This document shows, piece by piece, positions 7,867 through 15,218 of a stretch of DNA of 15,935 bases; position 1 is the stretch's first letter; the number at the start of each line of letters is the position of its first letter. Origin of the DNA: JBCBJZ01 sp038522635 (lineage in GTDB: Bacteria; Pseudomonadota; Alphaproteobacteria; Rhizobiales; Hyphomicrobiaceae); NCBI GenBank assembly GCA_038522635.1, contig JBCBJZ010000086.1, forward strand, positions 1 through 15,935, given 5' to 3'. Below the pieces are notes generated by a model, which searched no databases, was not told the origin of the DNA, and was given only the letters and a program-made list of their open reading frames with translations. Position numbers and translations under genes: made by a program.

Positions 7867-8871
7867 ATGACGCAAAGCCAAGTGACGCAAAGCCAAGGCC
7901 AGCCGACCGCCGCCTCCTCACCGACCACGCCGCCCGGCGAGCGCGTGCATGTGGCGGATGCGCCGGCGCGCAATCTGTTTGAGCGCTTTGCACCGGCAGC
8001 CGCCTTACCCTTCGGCCAGCTGGCGCGCTTCGATCGCCCGATCGGCGCGTGGCTACTGCTGATGCCGTGCTGGTGGTCGCTGACTTTGGGCGAGATGGCC
8101 AACGGCGCGGCCTACCCAAACCTGTGGTTTGCCTTTCTGTTCATGGTCGGCGCCTTCGTCATGCGCGGCGCTGGCTGCACCTATAACGACCTTGTCGACC
8201 ACGACTACGACGGCCGGGTCGCCCGTACGGCCCTTAGGCCTTTACCCTCAGGCCGGGTCACGCGCCGTCAGGCTGCGATCTTCATGGTCGGCCTGTGCCT
8301 GATCGGGCTTTTGGTGTTGGTCCAGTTCAACACGCTCACGATCTGGCTTGCGATCGCCTCTCTGGGTCTGGTCGCCCTCTACCCGTTCATGAAGCGGTTC
8401 ACCTACTGGCCGCAGCTTATTCTTGGCCTCACGTTCAAATGGGGCGCGCTGGTCGGGTGGACGGCGGCGCGCGGCGAAGTGGCCTGGCCGGCGCTCATCC
8501 TTTACGCGGGCTGCGTTTGCTGGACGATCGGCTACGACACCATCTACGCGCATCAGGACAAGGAGGACGACCTGATGCTCGGGCTCAAATCCACCGCGTT
8601 GCGCTTCGGCGCCAAGACGCGAGCCTGGGTGGGCGCGTTCTACATCGTCGCCTGGTCGGCCTGGACGGTCGCTGCAGCGCTGTCTGGCGCACACTTGATC
8701 GCGTTCCTGGGCCTGGCGCTCGCCGCCTGCCACATGGCCTGGCAGGTCGCGACGCTCGATACCGAGGATGGCGACAACTGCCTGATACGCTTCAAGTCGA
8801 ACCGCGATCTGGGCTTCATCGTGCTTGGCGGCTACTTGGCCGACATGGGCGTAACCGCCCTCGTCGCCTGA
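7867..8871 (+). CDS. ubiA: 4-hydroxybenzoate polyprenyltransferase
   Basis: This inner-membrane enzyme attaches the polyprenyl tail to 4-hydroxybenzoate, an early ubiquinone step. From ATG 7867 it has 334 residues. After a roughly 45-residue Ser/Thr/Pro-rich N-terminal region come about eight or nine hydrophobic segments. The first Asp-rich prenyl-diphosphate motif is NDLVDHDYD (residues 107-115), followed by RVARTALRPLPSG. The second is YDTIYAHQDKEDD (223-235). RFDRPIGAWLLLMPCWWSL before the first motif is also typical of UbiA. The frame is open upstream to a TTG at 7783; ATG 7867 is the first ATG and gives a normal length, although its ribosome-binding site is weak. A 15-base duplication at the start also repeats a possible GTG start at codon 6. 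Confidence 0.94.
   Translation: MTQSQVTQSQGQPTAASSPTTPPGERVHVADAPARNLFERFAPAAALPFGQLARFDRPIGAWLLLMPCWWSLTLGEMANGAAYPNLWFAFLFMVGAFVMRGAGCTYNDLVDHDYDGRVARTALRPLPSGRVTRRQAAIFMVGLCLIGLLVLVQFNTLTIWLAIASLGLVALYPFMKRFTYWPQLILGLTFKWGALVGWTAARGEVAWPALILYAGCVCWTIGYDTIYAHQDKEDDLMLGLKSTALRFGAKTRAWVGAFYIVAWSAWTVAAALSGAHLIAFLGLALAACHMAWQVATLDTEDGDNCLIRFKSNRDLGFIVLGGYLADMGVTALVA
7868..7897 (+). repeat. ubiA: 15-base tandem duplication at the ubiA start
   Basis: TGACGCAAAGCCAAG occurs twice in direct succession (7868-7882 and 7883-7897), encoding the repeat T-Q-S-Q at residues 2-5 and 7-10. The unit is a whole number of codons, so the frame is kept. The copies are identical, which suggests a recent slippage event. 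Confidence 0.85.
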
Positions 8872-9341
8872 AGTCGGTCACAGCCAAGCCGGCCCCCTTG
8901 CGGCTATCGCACGCGCGAACGAGGCTCCAAAACGCCAGCGCCACCGCTGCGAACCTCTTGGAGGGGGTCCGCTTGGCGGTGGCGCTACCTAGCCTGTTAA
9001 CTTCCGAGCGCGTCGTCTTTTTGCGACGTCTACCCCGGATACTAACCGAAGGTGTTTGCGTTGCACTTAAAAAACACCGTTAAAGAGTGATGAAGGTAGG
9101 CTAAGAAAACGCCTCCCGCTTAACGATACTGGGGCCTAAACAGGCGTCCCAGCCGCGCACGCGCCCTCAAACGGACCACGCAGCCCGCGACCGCCCAGCG
9201 AAAGCGCGTTGCCCGGCAGGGTTGCCAGCAACGCCACGGTGGGGCAGGACGCGCAAGGCTTGGGCTGTCGTCTGGCGCGATGCGCCGTTTCAACCGGCAA
9301 AGCCTAAGCGCATTGTATCCCCAACCGTAAAGGGCCCGAAG
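8872..9341. other. 470-base gap without a convincing gene
   Basis: No protein with family character was found in either strand; the frames that cross it are shadows or upstream extensions of neighbours. It holds a strong hairpin at 8937-8986 and a weaker one, GCGTCG (9010-9015) with CGACGT (9024-9029). An A-rich stretch at about 9060-9115 is a plausible promoter area for the following pair of genes, but no good -35/-10 match with normal spacing was seen. A degraded gene cannot be excluded. Confidence 0.5.
8937..8986. repeat. 11-base-pair perfect hairpin downstream of ubiA
   Basis: AGCGCCACCGC (8937-8947) is exactly complementary to GCGGTGGCGCT (8976-8986). The 28-base loop holds a small inner CCTC-ttg-GAGG hairpin. 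It starts 65 bases after the ubiA stop. It may end or protect the ubiA message, but no T-run follows. Confidence 0.6.
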
Positions 9342-9593
9342 ATGAGTGAGGCGACGCAAGCGCAACCGCAACAATTGTTGCATCTGGTGTTCGGCGGTGA
9401 GTTGTCCGCGCTCGATGGGCACGAGTTCGCCGACCTGTCCAAGCTCGACATCGTGGGCATCTACCCGAATTACGCCGAAGCCTTGAAGGCCTGGCGCGGC
9501 AAAGCCCAAAGCACGGTCGATAACGCCCACATGCGCTATTACATCGTCCACATGCACCGTCTGCTCGATCCCGAGCAGGACGAGACCGCGTGA
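9342..9593 (+). CDS. DUF4170 family small protein
   Basis: This 83-residue protein matches the alphaproteobacterial DUF4170 family, whose biochemical role is unknown. The characteristic pattern is QLLHLVFGGEL, then DIVGIYPNYAEALKAW, then AQSTVDNAHMRYYIVHMHRLLDP. There is no signal peptide or membrane segment, so it is probably cytoplasmic. The ATG at 9342 has AAGGG a few bases upstream and gives the expected family N-terminus; the longer frame from 9222 looks non-coding. The ABC exporter starts seven bases after its stop, so the two are surely co-transcribed. From general knowledge, this family often sits near lipid A genes such as waaA and lpxK, which suggests a link to envelope lipid traffic; that remains inference. 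Confidence 0.88.
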   Translation: MSEATQAQPQQLLHLVFGGELSALDGHEFADLSKLDIVGIYPNYAEALKAWRGKAQSTVDNAHMRYYIVHMHRLLDPEQDETA

Positions 9594-9600
9594 TCCGCCC

Positions 9601-11520
9601 GTGAGCGCGCCGCGCGATCCCCACGCCCCGCAAGAGGGCCGACCGGCCCCTCAACCCGGCCCGACGCAGGCGATGGTTCGCGAACCCTCGCCAGCGACAG
9701 GTGCGGTACGTGATGATGCGCGTGCAACGCAAGCGGCTGAAACTGCCGCCAAAGCCAAGCGGCCGGCCAATTGGCCGCTCCTCAGACGCTTTGCCCAGAC
9801 GTGGATCGCCCCACGCTGGAAGGCGATCGCCATCACCATCGCGTTCACATCCGCGCTGGCGGCCATCGGCGGGCTCTATCCGCTGATCATCAAATTCGCC
9901 TTCGATGAGTTGATGGCGAAGCAGGACATGAACGTCCTCACCCCGCTGATTATCGCCATCGTCGGCGCTACCATGCTGCGGGCAACCTTCATGTACGCGG
10001 CCGCCATAACCTCAAACCGGGTGATCATGCGTTTGGGCGTAGACCTGCAGCGGTTTGCGTTCGCGCACCTGATGAAAGCCGATTTTGCGCGATTCGGGCG
10101 AGAAGCACCGGGCAAGCTGCTCTCCCGCCTCACGAACGATATCGCGGTCATCCAACTGGCCTGCGGGGCCGCCCTGACGAGCGCTTTGCGCGACATCCTG
10201 ACGGCGATCGCCCTCGTGATCACGATGATCTATCTCGATTGGGCGATGACGCTTGTCGTGCTTTGCATCTATCCGATCGCCGCCTGGCCCATTAACGTCG
10301 TGGGCCAGCAGTTGCGCAAGGTCACCACGCGCACCCAGGAAGAGCGTGCGAACCTGACCGCGGCGCTCGCAGAAACGCTCGCGGGCGCGCGGCTGATCAA
10401 GACCTTCGGGCTGGAGCGGTTCAGCCGCGATCGCCTCAACGGCGGGTTTGAGCGCGTCTACGACCTACAGATGAAGGGGGTCTTCCATCGCGCACGCCTT
10501 GATCCGATCCTCGAAGCGCTTGGCGGTGCGGCCATCGCCGCCGTGATCGCCTTTGCCTTCTGGCGGATCAGCCAGGGGACCAAAACCGTCGGCGACTTCA
10601 TGGGCTTCACGAGCGCCTTGCTGATGGCCGCGCAACCGGTGCGGGGGCTGGGCCGGCTAAACGCACGCATCAACGAGGGGTTGGCCGCGCTCGAGCGGGT
10701 CTACGCGCTGCTCGACGAGAAACCGAAGATCGCCAGCAAACCGGGTGCGCCCGCGCTGCATATCACCAGCGCGCGCGTCGGCTTTGAAGATGTCACGTTC
10801 GCTTACGGGGAGCATGCGCCGGCGGTGCGCGGGCTGACCCTCGAGGCGGCCGGCGGCAAAACGCTAGCGCTGGTCGGCGCATCGGGTGCCGGCAAATCCA
10901 CGATCATCAACCTCGTGCCGCGGCTGTTCGATGTGAGCGCCGGACGGATCACCATCGATGATCAAGACATCCGCGATGTGAACCTTGAAAGCCTTCGCGC
11001 GTCGATCTCAACCGTGTCGCAGGACGTGACGTTGTTCGACGATACGATTCGCGCCAACATCGCGTTTGGCAAACTCAACGCTACAGACGATGAGATTGAG
11101 GCTGCCGCCCGCGCCGCTGCAGCCCATCGCTTCATCGAGGCCCAACCGGCTGGCTATGGGACCATCATCGGCGATCGCGGGATGCGGCTTTCGGGCGGCC
11201 AACGCCAGCGCATTGCGCTCGCCCGCGCGATCCTGAAGGACGCACCGATCCTGCTGCTGGATGAGGCGACCAGCGCGCTTGATACCGAGTCTGAGCAACT
11301 GGTGCAGGACGCGCTCGCCCGCTTCACCCGCAACCGGACAACGATCGTGGTCGCGCACCGCCTATCGACCGTGCAGAACGCCGATCTGATCGGCGTCATG
11401 GAGGCGGGGGAGATCGTTGAGCAGGGCACACACGCGAGCCTCATCCAGAGCGACGGCCGTTACCGTGCCCTGTGCCAAACCCAGTTGATCGATACGCAGG
11501 AAGCGGATGCCGCCGAGTGA
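9601..11520 (+). CDS. MsbA-like ABC exporter (membrane and ATPase domains fused)
   Basis: This 639-residue half-transporter acts as a dimer in the inner membrane. MsbA-type members flip lipid A-core or other lipids; related ones export drugs or peptides. A Pro/Ala-rich tail of about 60 residues leads into a six-helix membrane domain (about 70-360). The ATPase domain is complete: Walker A GASGAGKST (426-434), Q-loop Q474, signature LSGGQ (530-534), Walker B ILLLDE (550-555) and switch H586. GTG at 9601 is the first start in frame, seven bases after the DUF4170 stop, but has no clear ribosome-binding site. ATG 9673 (615 residues) is an alternative. The lipid A flippase role is suggested by the DUF4170 neighbour and overall MsbA-like sequence, not proven. 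Confidence 0.9.
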   Translation: MSAPRDPHAPQEGRPAPQPGPTQAMVREPSPATGAVRDDARATQAAETAAKAKRPANWPLLRRFAQTWIAPRWKAIAITIAFTSALAAIGGLYPLIIKFAFDELMAKQDMNVLTPLIIAIVGATMLRATFMYAAAITSNRVIMRLGVDLQRFAFAHLMKADFARFGREAPGKLLSRLTNDIAVIQLACGAALTSALRDILTAIALVITMIYLDWAMTLVVLCIYPIAAWPINVVGQQLRKVTTRTQEERANLTAALAETLAGARLIKTFGLERFSRDRLNGGFERVYDLQMKGVFHRARLDPILEALGGAAIAAVIAFAFWRISQGTKTVGDFMGFTSALLMAAQPVRGLGRLNARINEGLAALERVYALLDEKPKIASKPGAPALHITSARVGFEDVTFAYGEHAPAVRGLTLEAAGGKTLALVGASGAGKSTIINLVPRLFDVSAGRITIDDQDIRDVNLESLRASISTVSQDVTLFDDTIRANIAFGKLNATDDEIEAAARAAAAHRFIEAQPAGYGTIIGDRGMRLSGGQRQRIALARAILKDAPILLLDEATSALDTESEQLVQDALARFTRNRTTIVVAHRLSTVQNADLIGVMEAGEIVEQGTHASLIQSDGRYRALCQTQLIDTQEADAAE

Positions 11521-11571
11521 GCGCGACTGCTCCCTCTTTGCATCCGGATGAGTTTTACATACGGCTGGGTT

Positions 11572-11982
11572 TTACGGGCGACGATCGGCGTTGACGTCTT
11601 CGGCCTCCGCCTCGGCCTTGCGGCGTGGATGCATCGGCGGCAAGGGCGGCGCAAGCCCCAACCGCACCATCTCGTCGTGCATCTCAAGCGGCCCTAAGCA
11701 GCGAAACAGCACCTTCTCTTCGACGGCGATGTAAGCGCGCACCTGCGGAAACGCAGCCTGCTTGCCCTGCGTCTTGGCCCAATCGGGCCCGCGCTCGAAG
11801 ATTTCCTGCAGCCCCTGCGCGATCATCGCCTGGCGTTGCTTGCGCAAGCTCGCACAGGTCGCCGCATCAAGCAGACCCGCGTGCGCGGACGCACTGGTCG
11901 CGACGTTGAACACCAAACCGCCGCACAACACGGCGGCACCAAGCGCAACCGCCGTAGCCGCCTTCAAAGTCACGTCACGCAT
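11572..11982 (-). CDS. Small exported hypothetical protein
   Basis: I do not recognise a characterised family. From ATG 11982 it is 136 residues; GTG 11994 adds four. The ATG has GAGAGGG three bases upstream, the GTG has none, so the ATG is preferred. The N-terminus MRDVTLKAATAVALGAAVLCGGLV is a clear Sec signal, with a likely cut near A-S-A-H-A. The mature part has two cysteines, in AATCASLRKQRQAMIAQG and VLFRCLGPLEMHDEMVR, which could form one disulfide. It ends in a Pro- and charge-rich tail (PPLPPMHPRRKAEAEAED). It follows tpiA by 90 bases on the same strand, where secG is often found in relatives, but it has no SecG-like pair of membrane helices. Confidence 0.72.
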   Translation of the reverse strand: MRDVTLKAATAVALGAAVLCGGLVFNVATSASAHAGLLDAATCASLRKQRQAMIAQGLQEIFERGPDWAKTQGKQAAFPQVRAYIAVEEKVLFRCLGPLEMHDEMVRLGLAPPLPPMHPRRKAEAEAEDVNADRRP

Positions 11983-12072
11983 ACGCCCTCTCACGGCTGC
12001 CGATCGGCGTGTTGCGATCGCACAGCCCGTGTCTTCTTCTGGGTCATCGCTTCACGAACCGACCCGACGCTG

Positions 12073-12831
12073 TCAATCATATGCGCCGACAATCCCTAAC
12101 AAATCGCCAGCTTTGAGGCTTGCCCCGCCGACCAAGGCGCCGTTCACATCCGGTACGGCCATCAACGCGGCCGCGTTGGCCGGCTTCACCGAACCGCCGT
12201 AGAGCAGCCGCATCCCACGGCCTTCGTCCCCGGCAAGTGTCACCAGCAACGCTCTGAGCCCTGCATGGACCTCCGCCACGTCGGCTTCGCTGGGCGTAAG
12301 TCCGGTGCCGATGGCCCACACGGGTTCGTAGGCCAGCACCGTGTTGGCAGCGGTGATGCCGGCTGGCAGCGAGCCACGCACCTGGGCTTCGACCACCGCC
12401 ATGGTGCGCCCCGCGTCGCGCTCCTCGCGTGTTTCGCCCACACAAATGATGGCGGTTAGCCCGGCGCGATGCGCAGCCGCCGCTTTGGCCGCCACCGTCG
12501 CATCATCTTCGCCATGATCGGCACGCCGTTCACTATGTCCCACGATGACCGCGTGCGCGCCCGCGTCGGCAAGCATTTCAGCGGCAATATCACCGGTGTG
12601 CGCGCCCGAAGCCTGCGCGTGGCAATCCTGCGCGCCGACCTGCATCGGCCCATCGCCGACGCTTTGCGCGAGCGGGTGGATCAGGGGTGCTGGCGGGCAG
12701 ATCATGACGTCAACGCGCTCAGCCTGGCCGCCTGAGCGAAGCGCCGTATTCACCGCACGTGCTTCATCGAGCGTCTGCAACAGCCCGTTCATTTTCCAGT
12801 TACCCGCCACCAAGGCTCTGATCTTGCTCAT
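12073..12831 (-). CDS. tpiA: Triosephosphate isomerase
   Basis: It interconverts dihydroxyacetone phosphate and glyceraldehyde 3-phosphate in glycolysis and gluconeogenesis. The 252 residues are the standard length for this (beta/alpha)8 barrel. All catalytic residues are present: N11 and K13 in AGNWKMN, H99 in VGHSERR, and E169 in AYEPVWAIGTG, the motif that leads into the mobile loop. The phosphate-binding end LLYGGSVKPANAA is also intact. The start has a GGAG site about five to six bases upstream. It is divergent from the PpiD-like gene, an arrangement conserved in many alphaproteobacteria. Its usual downstream partners secG and pyrG are not adjacent; an exported hypothetical gene follows instead. 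Confidence 0.98.
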   Translation of the reverse strand: MSKIRALVAGNWKMNGLLQTLDEARAVNTALRSGGQAERVDVMICPPAPLIHPLAQSVGDGPMQVGAQDCHAQASGAHTGDIAAEMLADAGAHAVIVGHSERRADHGEDDATVAAKAAAAHRAGLTAIICVGETREERDAGRTMAVVEAQVRGSLPAGITAANTVLAYEPVWAIGTGLTPSEADVAEVHAGLRALLVTLAGDEGRGMRLLYGGSVKPANAAALMAVPDVNGALVGGASLKAGDLLGIVGAYD

Positions 12832-13059
12832 CGCTCTCCCGCTCTCTTAGCATCTCACCGTCATGTCGATGGGCGCTGCCCGCCCGTCCGCTCAGGACAG
12901 CGTGCCGCAGCTCGACCCAACGCGCACCGCTCGCATCCGTGCTCACTGGACACCACTTCCCAAGGTGGCGCATACCATGACCAACACGAAGTGCGCGATC
13001 AGCGCGTGAGCTATGGCTCGCGCAGCCGGCTAGACTCTAAGCCCAAGGGAACCGACATC
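12832..13059. other. Divergent tpiA-ppiD promoter region
   Basis: These 228 bases separate two divergent starts and must contain both promoters. TAGACT (near 13031) resembles a -10 box for the plus-strand gene but lacks a well-spaced -35 box. AAGGGA nine bases before ATG 13060 is a good ribosome-binding site. No long inverted repeat was noticed. Confidence 0.35.
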
Positions 13060-15006
13060 ATGCTCGACTCCATTCGCCGCGGTACCAAGTCTTGGATGGC
13101 TATGGGCCTATTTTTCCTGCTGATCTTGAGCTTCGCGGTGTGGGGCATCGCCGATCAGATCCCGGGCTTTGCGCCGGGCGCGGTCGCGAGCGTGGGTGAT
13201 CGCGAGATTTCGCAGCGGGCGTTCTCCACAGCCTATCAGAGCCAGATCGCGCAGGTGTCCCAGCGCGTCGGCCGCCGCCTCACGCGTCAAGAGGCCCAGC
13301 AGATCTATCCCCTGCTGCGCCAGCAGCCCGGCGTCACGCTTGAAGGCGATGTGTTGAGCCGCTTGCTCGGGCGCGCCGCGATCGACCAGCACGCGCAAGC
13401 GCTCAGTCTGGGCCTCAGCGATGACGCGGTCGCCAACGGCATTCGAAACAATCCCCTGTTTCGCGGGATCAACGGCTCGTTCGACCGCCAGCGGTTCGCC
13501 GGCGTTCTCCTCAACGCGGGCATGACCGAAGAGGGCTACGTGATCGAGCAGCGCCGCGGCAGCATCCGCGAGCAACTGACGACCTCACTTGCGACCGCCA
13601 TCACGCCGCCGCCGGCCATGGTGGACCTGCTGCACAAGTTCCAGAACGAGACCCGCACGATCCGCTATTTCGTGCTCGACCCGAAGGTCGCCGGCAAGAT
13701 CAAGCCGCCAACCGACAAAGCTTTGAAGGCGCACTACGAAGCCAACAAGCGCCAGTTCATGCAGCCTGAACTGCGCCAGGTTGATCTGGTCGTGCTGAAC
13801 CTTCCTGCCGCGCTCAAGCTGACGCCGGTCACGGACAAGCAGATCGCGGACGCCTATGCGCGCACCAAATCGCGCTACGACAAGCCCGAGGAGCGTGAGG
13901 TCTGGCAGCTGTCGTTCCGCGACGCCAAGAAGGCTGCACAGGCGCAAAAAATGCTCAAAGACGGCAAGTCGTTCGAAGAGATCGCCAAAGCGTTCGATAT
14001 CGCGGCCACAGACTACAAACTTGGCACCGTCAAACAGGCTGACATGATCGATGCGGCGATCGCGAAGGCTGCGTTTGCGCTTAAGAAAGACAAAACCTCG
14101 GGCCTGGTGAAGGGCCGCTTCAGCAGTGCGATCCTGAGGGTTGCCACCATCAAGCCCGGCAAGCCGAGCACGCTGAAAGAGGCAACGCCGCAGGTCCGCG
14201 CCCTGCTGCAGCGCGAGCGTGCGCAGGAAACGATCCAGGCCATGCACGATAAAATTGATGCCGCGCGCGGTGATGGCAAAAGCATGGCCGAGGTCGCCAA
14301 GGCGTTCAAACTGGAGCTGCAGGCGGTCACGGTCGACGCGCAGGGGCGGGACGCTGACGGCAAGCCGAAGCTGGAAGGCAACGATGCAGCCGCGATCGCG
14401 CGCGCTATCTTTGCTGGCGACGTCGGAGTGGAAAGTGACATCGTGGAACTGCGCGATGGCGGCTATGCTTGGTTCGACGTTTTGAAGGTCACCCCCACCA
14501 AGCAAAAGACGTACGAACAGGTGGCCAAAGACGTCAAAGCGATCGTCACCGATCTTGAGACGCGCCGTGCGATCCGCAAGGTGGCAACTGAGCTGGTCAA
14601 AAAGATCAACGGCGGTGAAACGCTCGAAGCGATCGCCAAGGCCCGCAAGCTGAAGATCGAAACGTCGAAGGCGCTCAAACGTCAGGACAACGTGGCTGGC
14701 GCTATCCCGGCAGCGACCGTGCGGCGCGCGTTCTCAATCCCGCAGGGGGAGGCGGCCACCACGCCCAGCGCTGGTGATAAGTCACGCATGATCTTCGAGG
14801 TCGCTGAGGTGAAGCCGGCCGGCAAGATCACGGATCAGGAGCGCACAACGCTGGTGCGGTTGCTGAGCAATCAAATGCGTGACGACACGATCACCACGTA
14901 TGTGGCGGCGTTGCTTGAGAAGTATGGGCAATCCGTCAACGAGCGCGAGGTTCGCCGTGCCACGGGCGAGGATGTCAGCACGCCCGGCGGCCGCGGCAGC
15001 TTCTAA
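13060..15006 (+). CDS. ppiD: PpiD-like membrane-anchored peptidylprolyl isomerase family protein
   Basis: PpiD-type proteins are anchored in the inner membrane, face the periplasm and help newly exported proteins fold near the Sec channel. From ATG 13060 the product has 648 residues, close to the family size. MLDSIRRGTKSW is followed by one membrane helix (about 12-30, FFLLILSFAVWG), then a SurA-like N-terminal helical domain with VASVGDREISQRAF. A parvulin-like segment lies near residues 275-365. There the usual GGDLG-F and FG-H motifs are degenerate (KLGTVKQADM, VKGRFSSAILRV), so isomerase activity is doubtful, as reported for PpiD of Escherichia coli. Later Lys-rich repeats of helical character follow. 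The upstream in-frame start at 12991 adds 23 residues without membrane-anchor character and was rejected. The stop is only two bases before a palindromic repeat cluster. Confidence 0.9.
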   Translation: MLDSIRRGTKSWMAMGLFFLLILSFAVWGIADQIPGFAPGAVASVGDREISQRAFSTAYQSQIAQVSQRVGRRLTRQEAQQIYPLLRQQPGVTLEGDVLSRLLGRAAIDQHAQALSLGLSDDAVANGIRNNPLFRGINGSFDRQRFAGVLLNAGMTEEGYVIEQRRGSIREQLTTSLATAITPPPAMVDLLHKFQNETRTIRYFVLDPKVAGKIKPPTDKALKAHYEANKRQFMQPELRQVDLVVLNLPAALKLTPVTDKQIADAYARTKSRYDKPEEREVWQLSFRDAKKAAQAQKMLKDGKSFEEIAKAFDIAATDYKLGTVKQADMIDAAIAKAAFALKKDKTSGLVKGRFSSAILRVATIKPGKPSTLKEATPQVRALLQRERAQETIQAMHDKIDAARGDGKSMAEVAKAFKLELQAVTVDAQGRDADGKPKLEGNDAAAIARAIFAGDVGVESDIVELRDGGYAWFDVLKVTPTKQKTYEQVAKDVKAIVTDLETRRAIRKVATELVKKINGGETLEAIAKARKLKIETSKALKRQDNVAGAIPAATVRRAFSIPQGEAATTPSAGDKSRMIFEVAEVKPAGKITDQERTTLVRLLSNQMRDDTITTYVAALLEKYGQSVNEREVRRATGEDVSTPGGRGSF

Positions 15007-15008
15007 AA

Positions 15009-15159
15009 GTTCATCCGCCGGAGGGGGAACCCCGAAGGTGGTAAGATGAACGACAAAGCAGAGTTCATCCGCCGGAGGGGGAACCCGGACGGCGATAAGA
15101 TGAACGACAAAGCAGTGCTCGTCCGCCGCAGGGGGAACCCCGAAGGCGGTAAGATGAAC
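15009..15159. repeat. Three 54-base tandem repeats with palindromic cores
   Basis: Three 43-base cores lie at 15009-15051, 15063-15105 and 15117-15159, joined by near-identical 11-base spacers (GACAAAGCAG plus A or T). Each core starts GTTCATC and ends GATGAAC; the third start has decayed to GCTCGTC. Inside, CCGCC pairs with GGTGG or GGCGG, and GGGG-gaa-CCCC can close the tip in cores 1 and 3. The period is 18 codons, so both strands stay open: plus reads FIRRRGNPEGGKMNDKA repeats, minus reads FILPPSGFPLRRMN repeats. The form suggests a dispersed small palindromic element amplified in place. The plus frame is the one ppiD uses before its stop. No other copy was noticed in the window. Confidence 0.9.
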
Positions 15160-15209
15160 GCCGTTGTGCTTATCGACGAAGAACTCGTTCTCTCACAGAC
15201 GACGAACAA

Positions 15210-15214
15210 AGAGG
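15210..15214 (+). promoter_or_regulatory. trpE: Ribosome-binding site deciding the GTG start of trpE
   Basis: AGAGG ends four bases before GTG 15219. The alternative ATG at 15279 has no purine-rich site in front of it, so the GTG is preferred. Confidence 0.5.
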
Positions 15215-15218
15215 CGCC

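Noticed and set aside
9061..9090. Sigma-70-type promoter TTGCAC with TAAAGA
   Set aside because: The boxes are 14 bases apart, shorter than the usual 16-18, so I could not support the call.
11541..11575. CATCCGGATG palindrome and two GTTTTAC direct repeats in the msbA-like/hypothetical convergent junction
   Set aside because: The palindrome has no loop and the heptamer repeats are short. Both are plausible by chance, and neither forms a recognisable terminator.
13585..14505. 306-codon open frame antisense to the PpiD-like gene
   Set aside because: It lies wholly inside a well-supported gene. Long antisense frames are expected in GC-rich coding DNA, and the translation shows no family motif, signal or sensible start site.
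15009..15159. CRISPR array
   Set aside because: The 11-base spacers are nearly identical and far too short, the repeats diverge from one another, and no cas gene is present.
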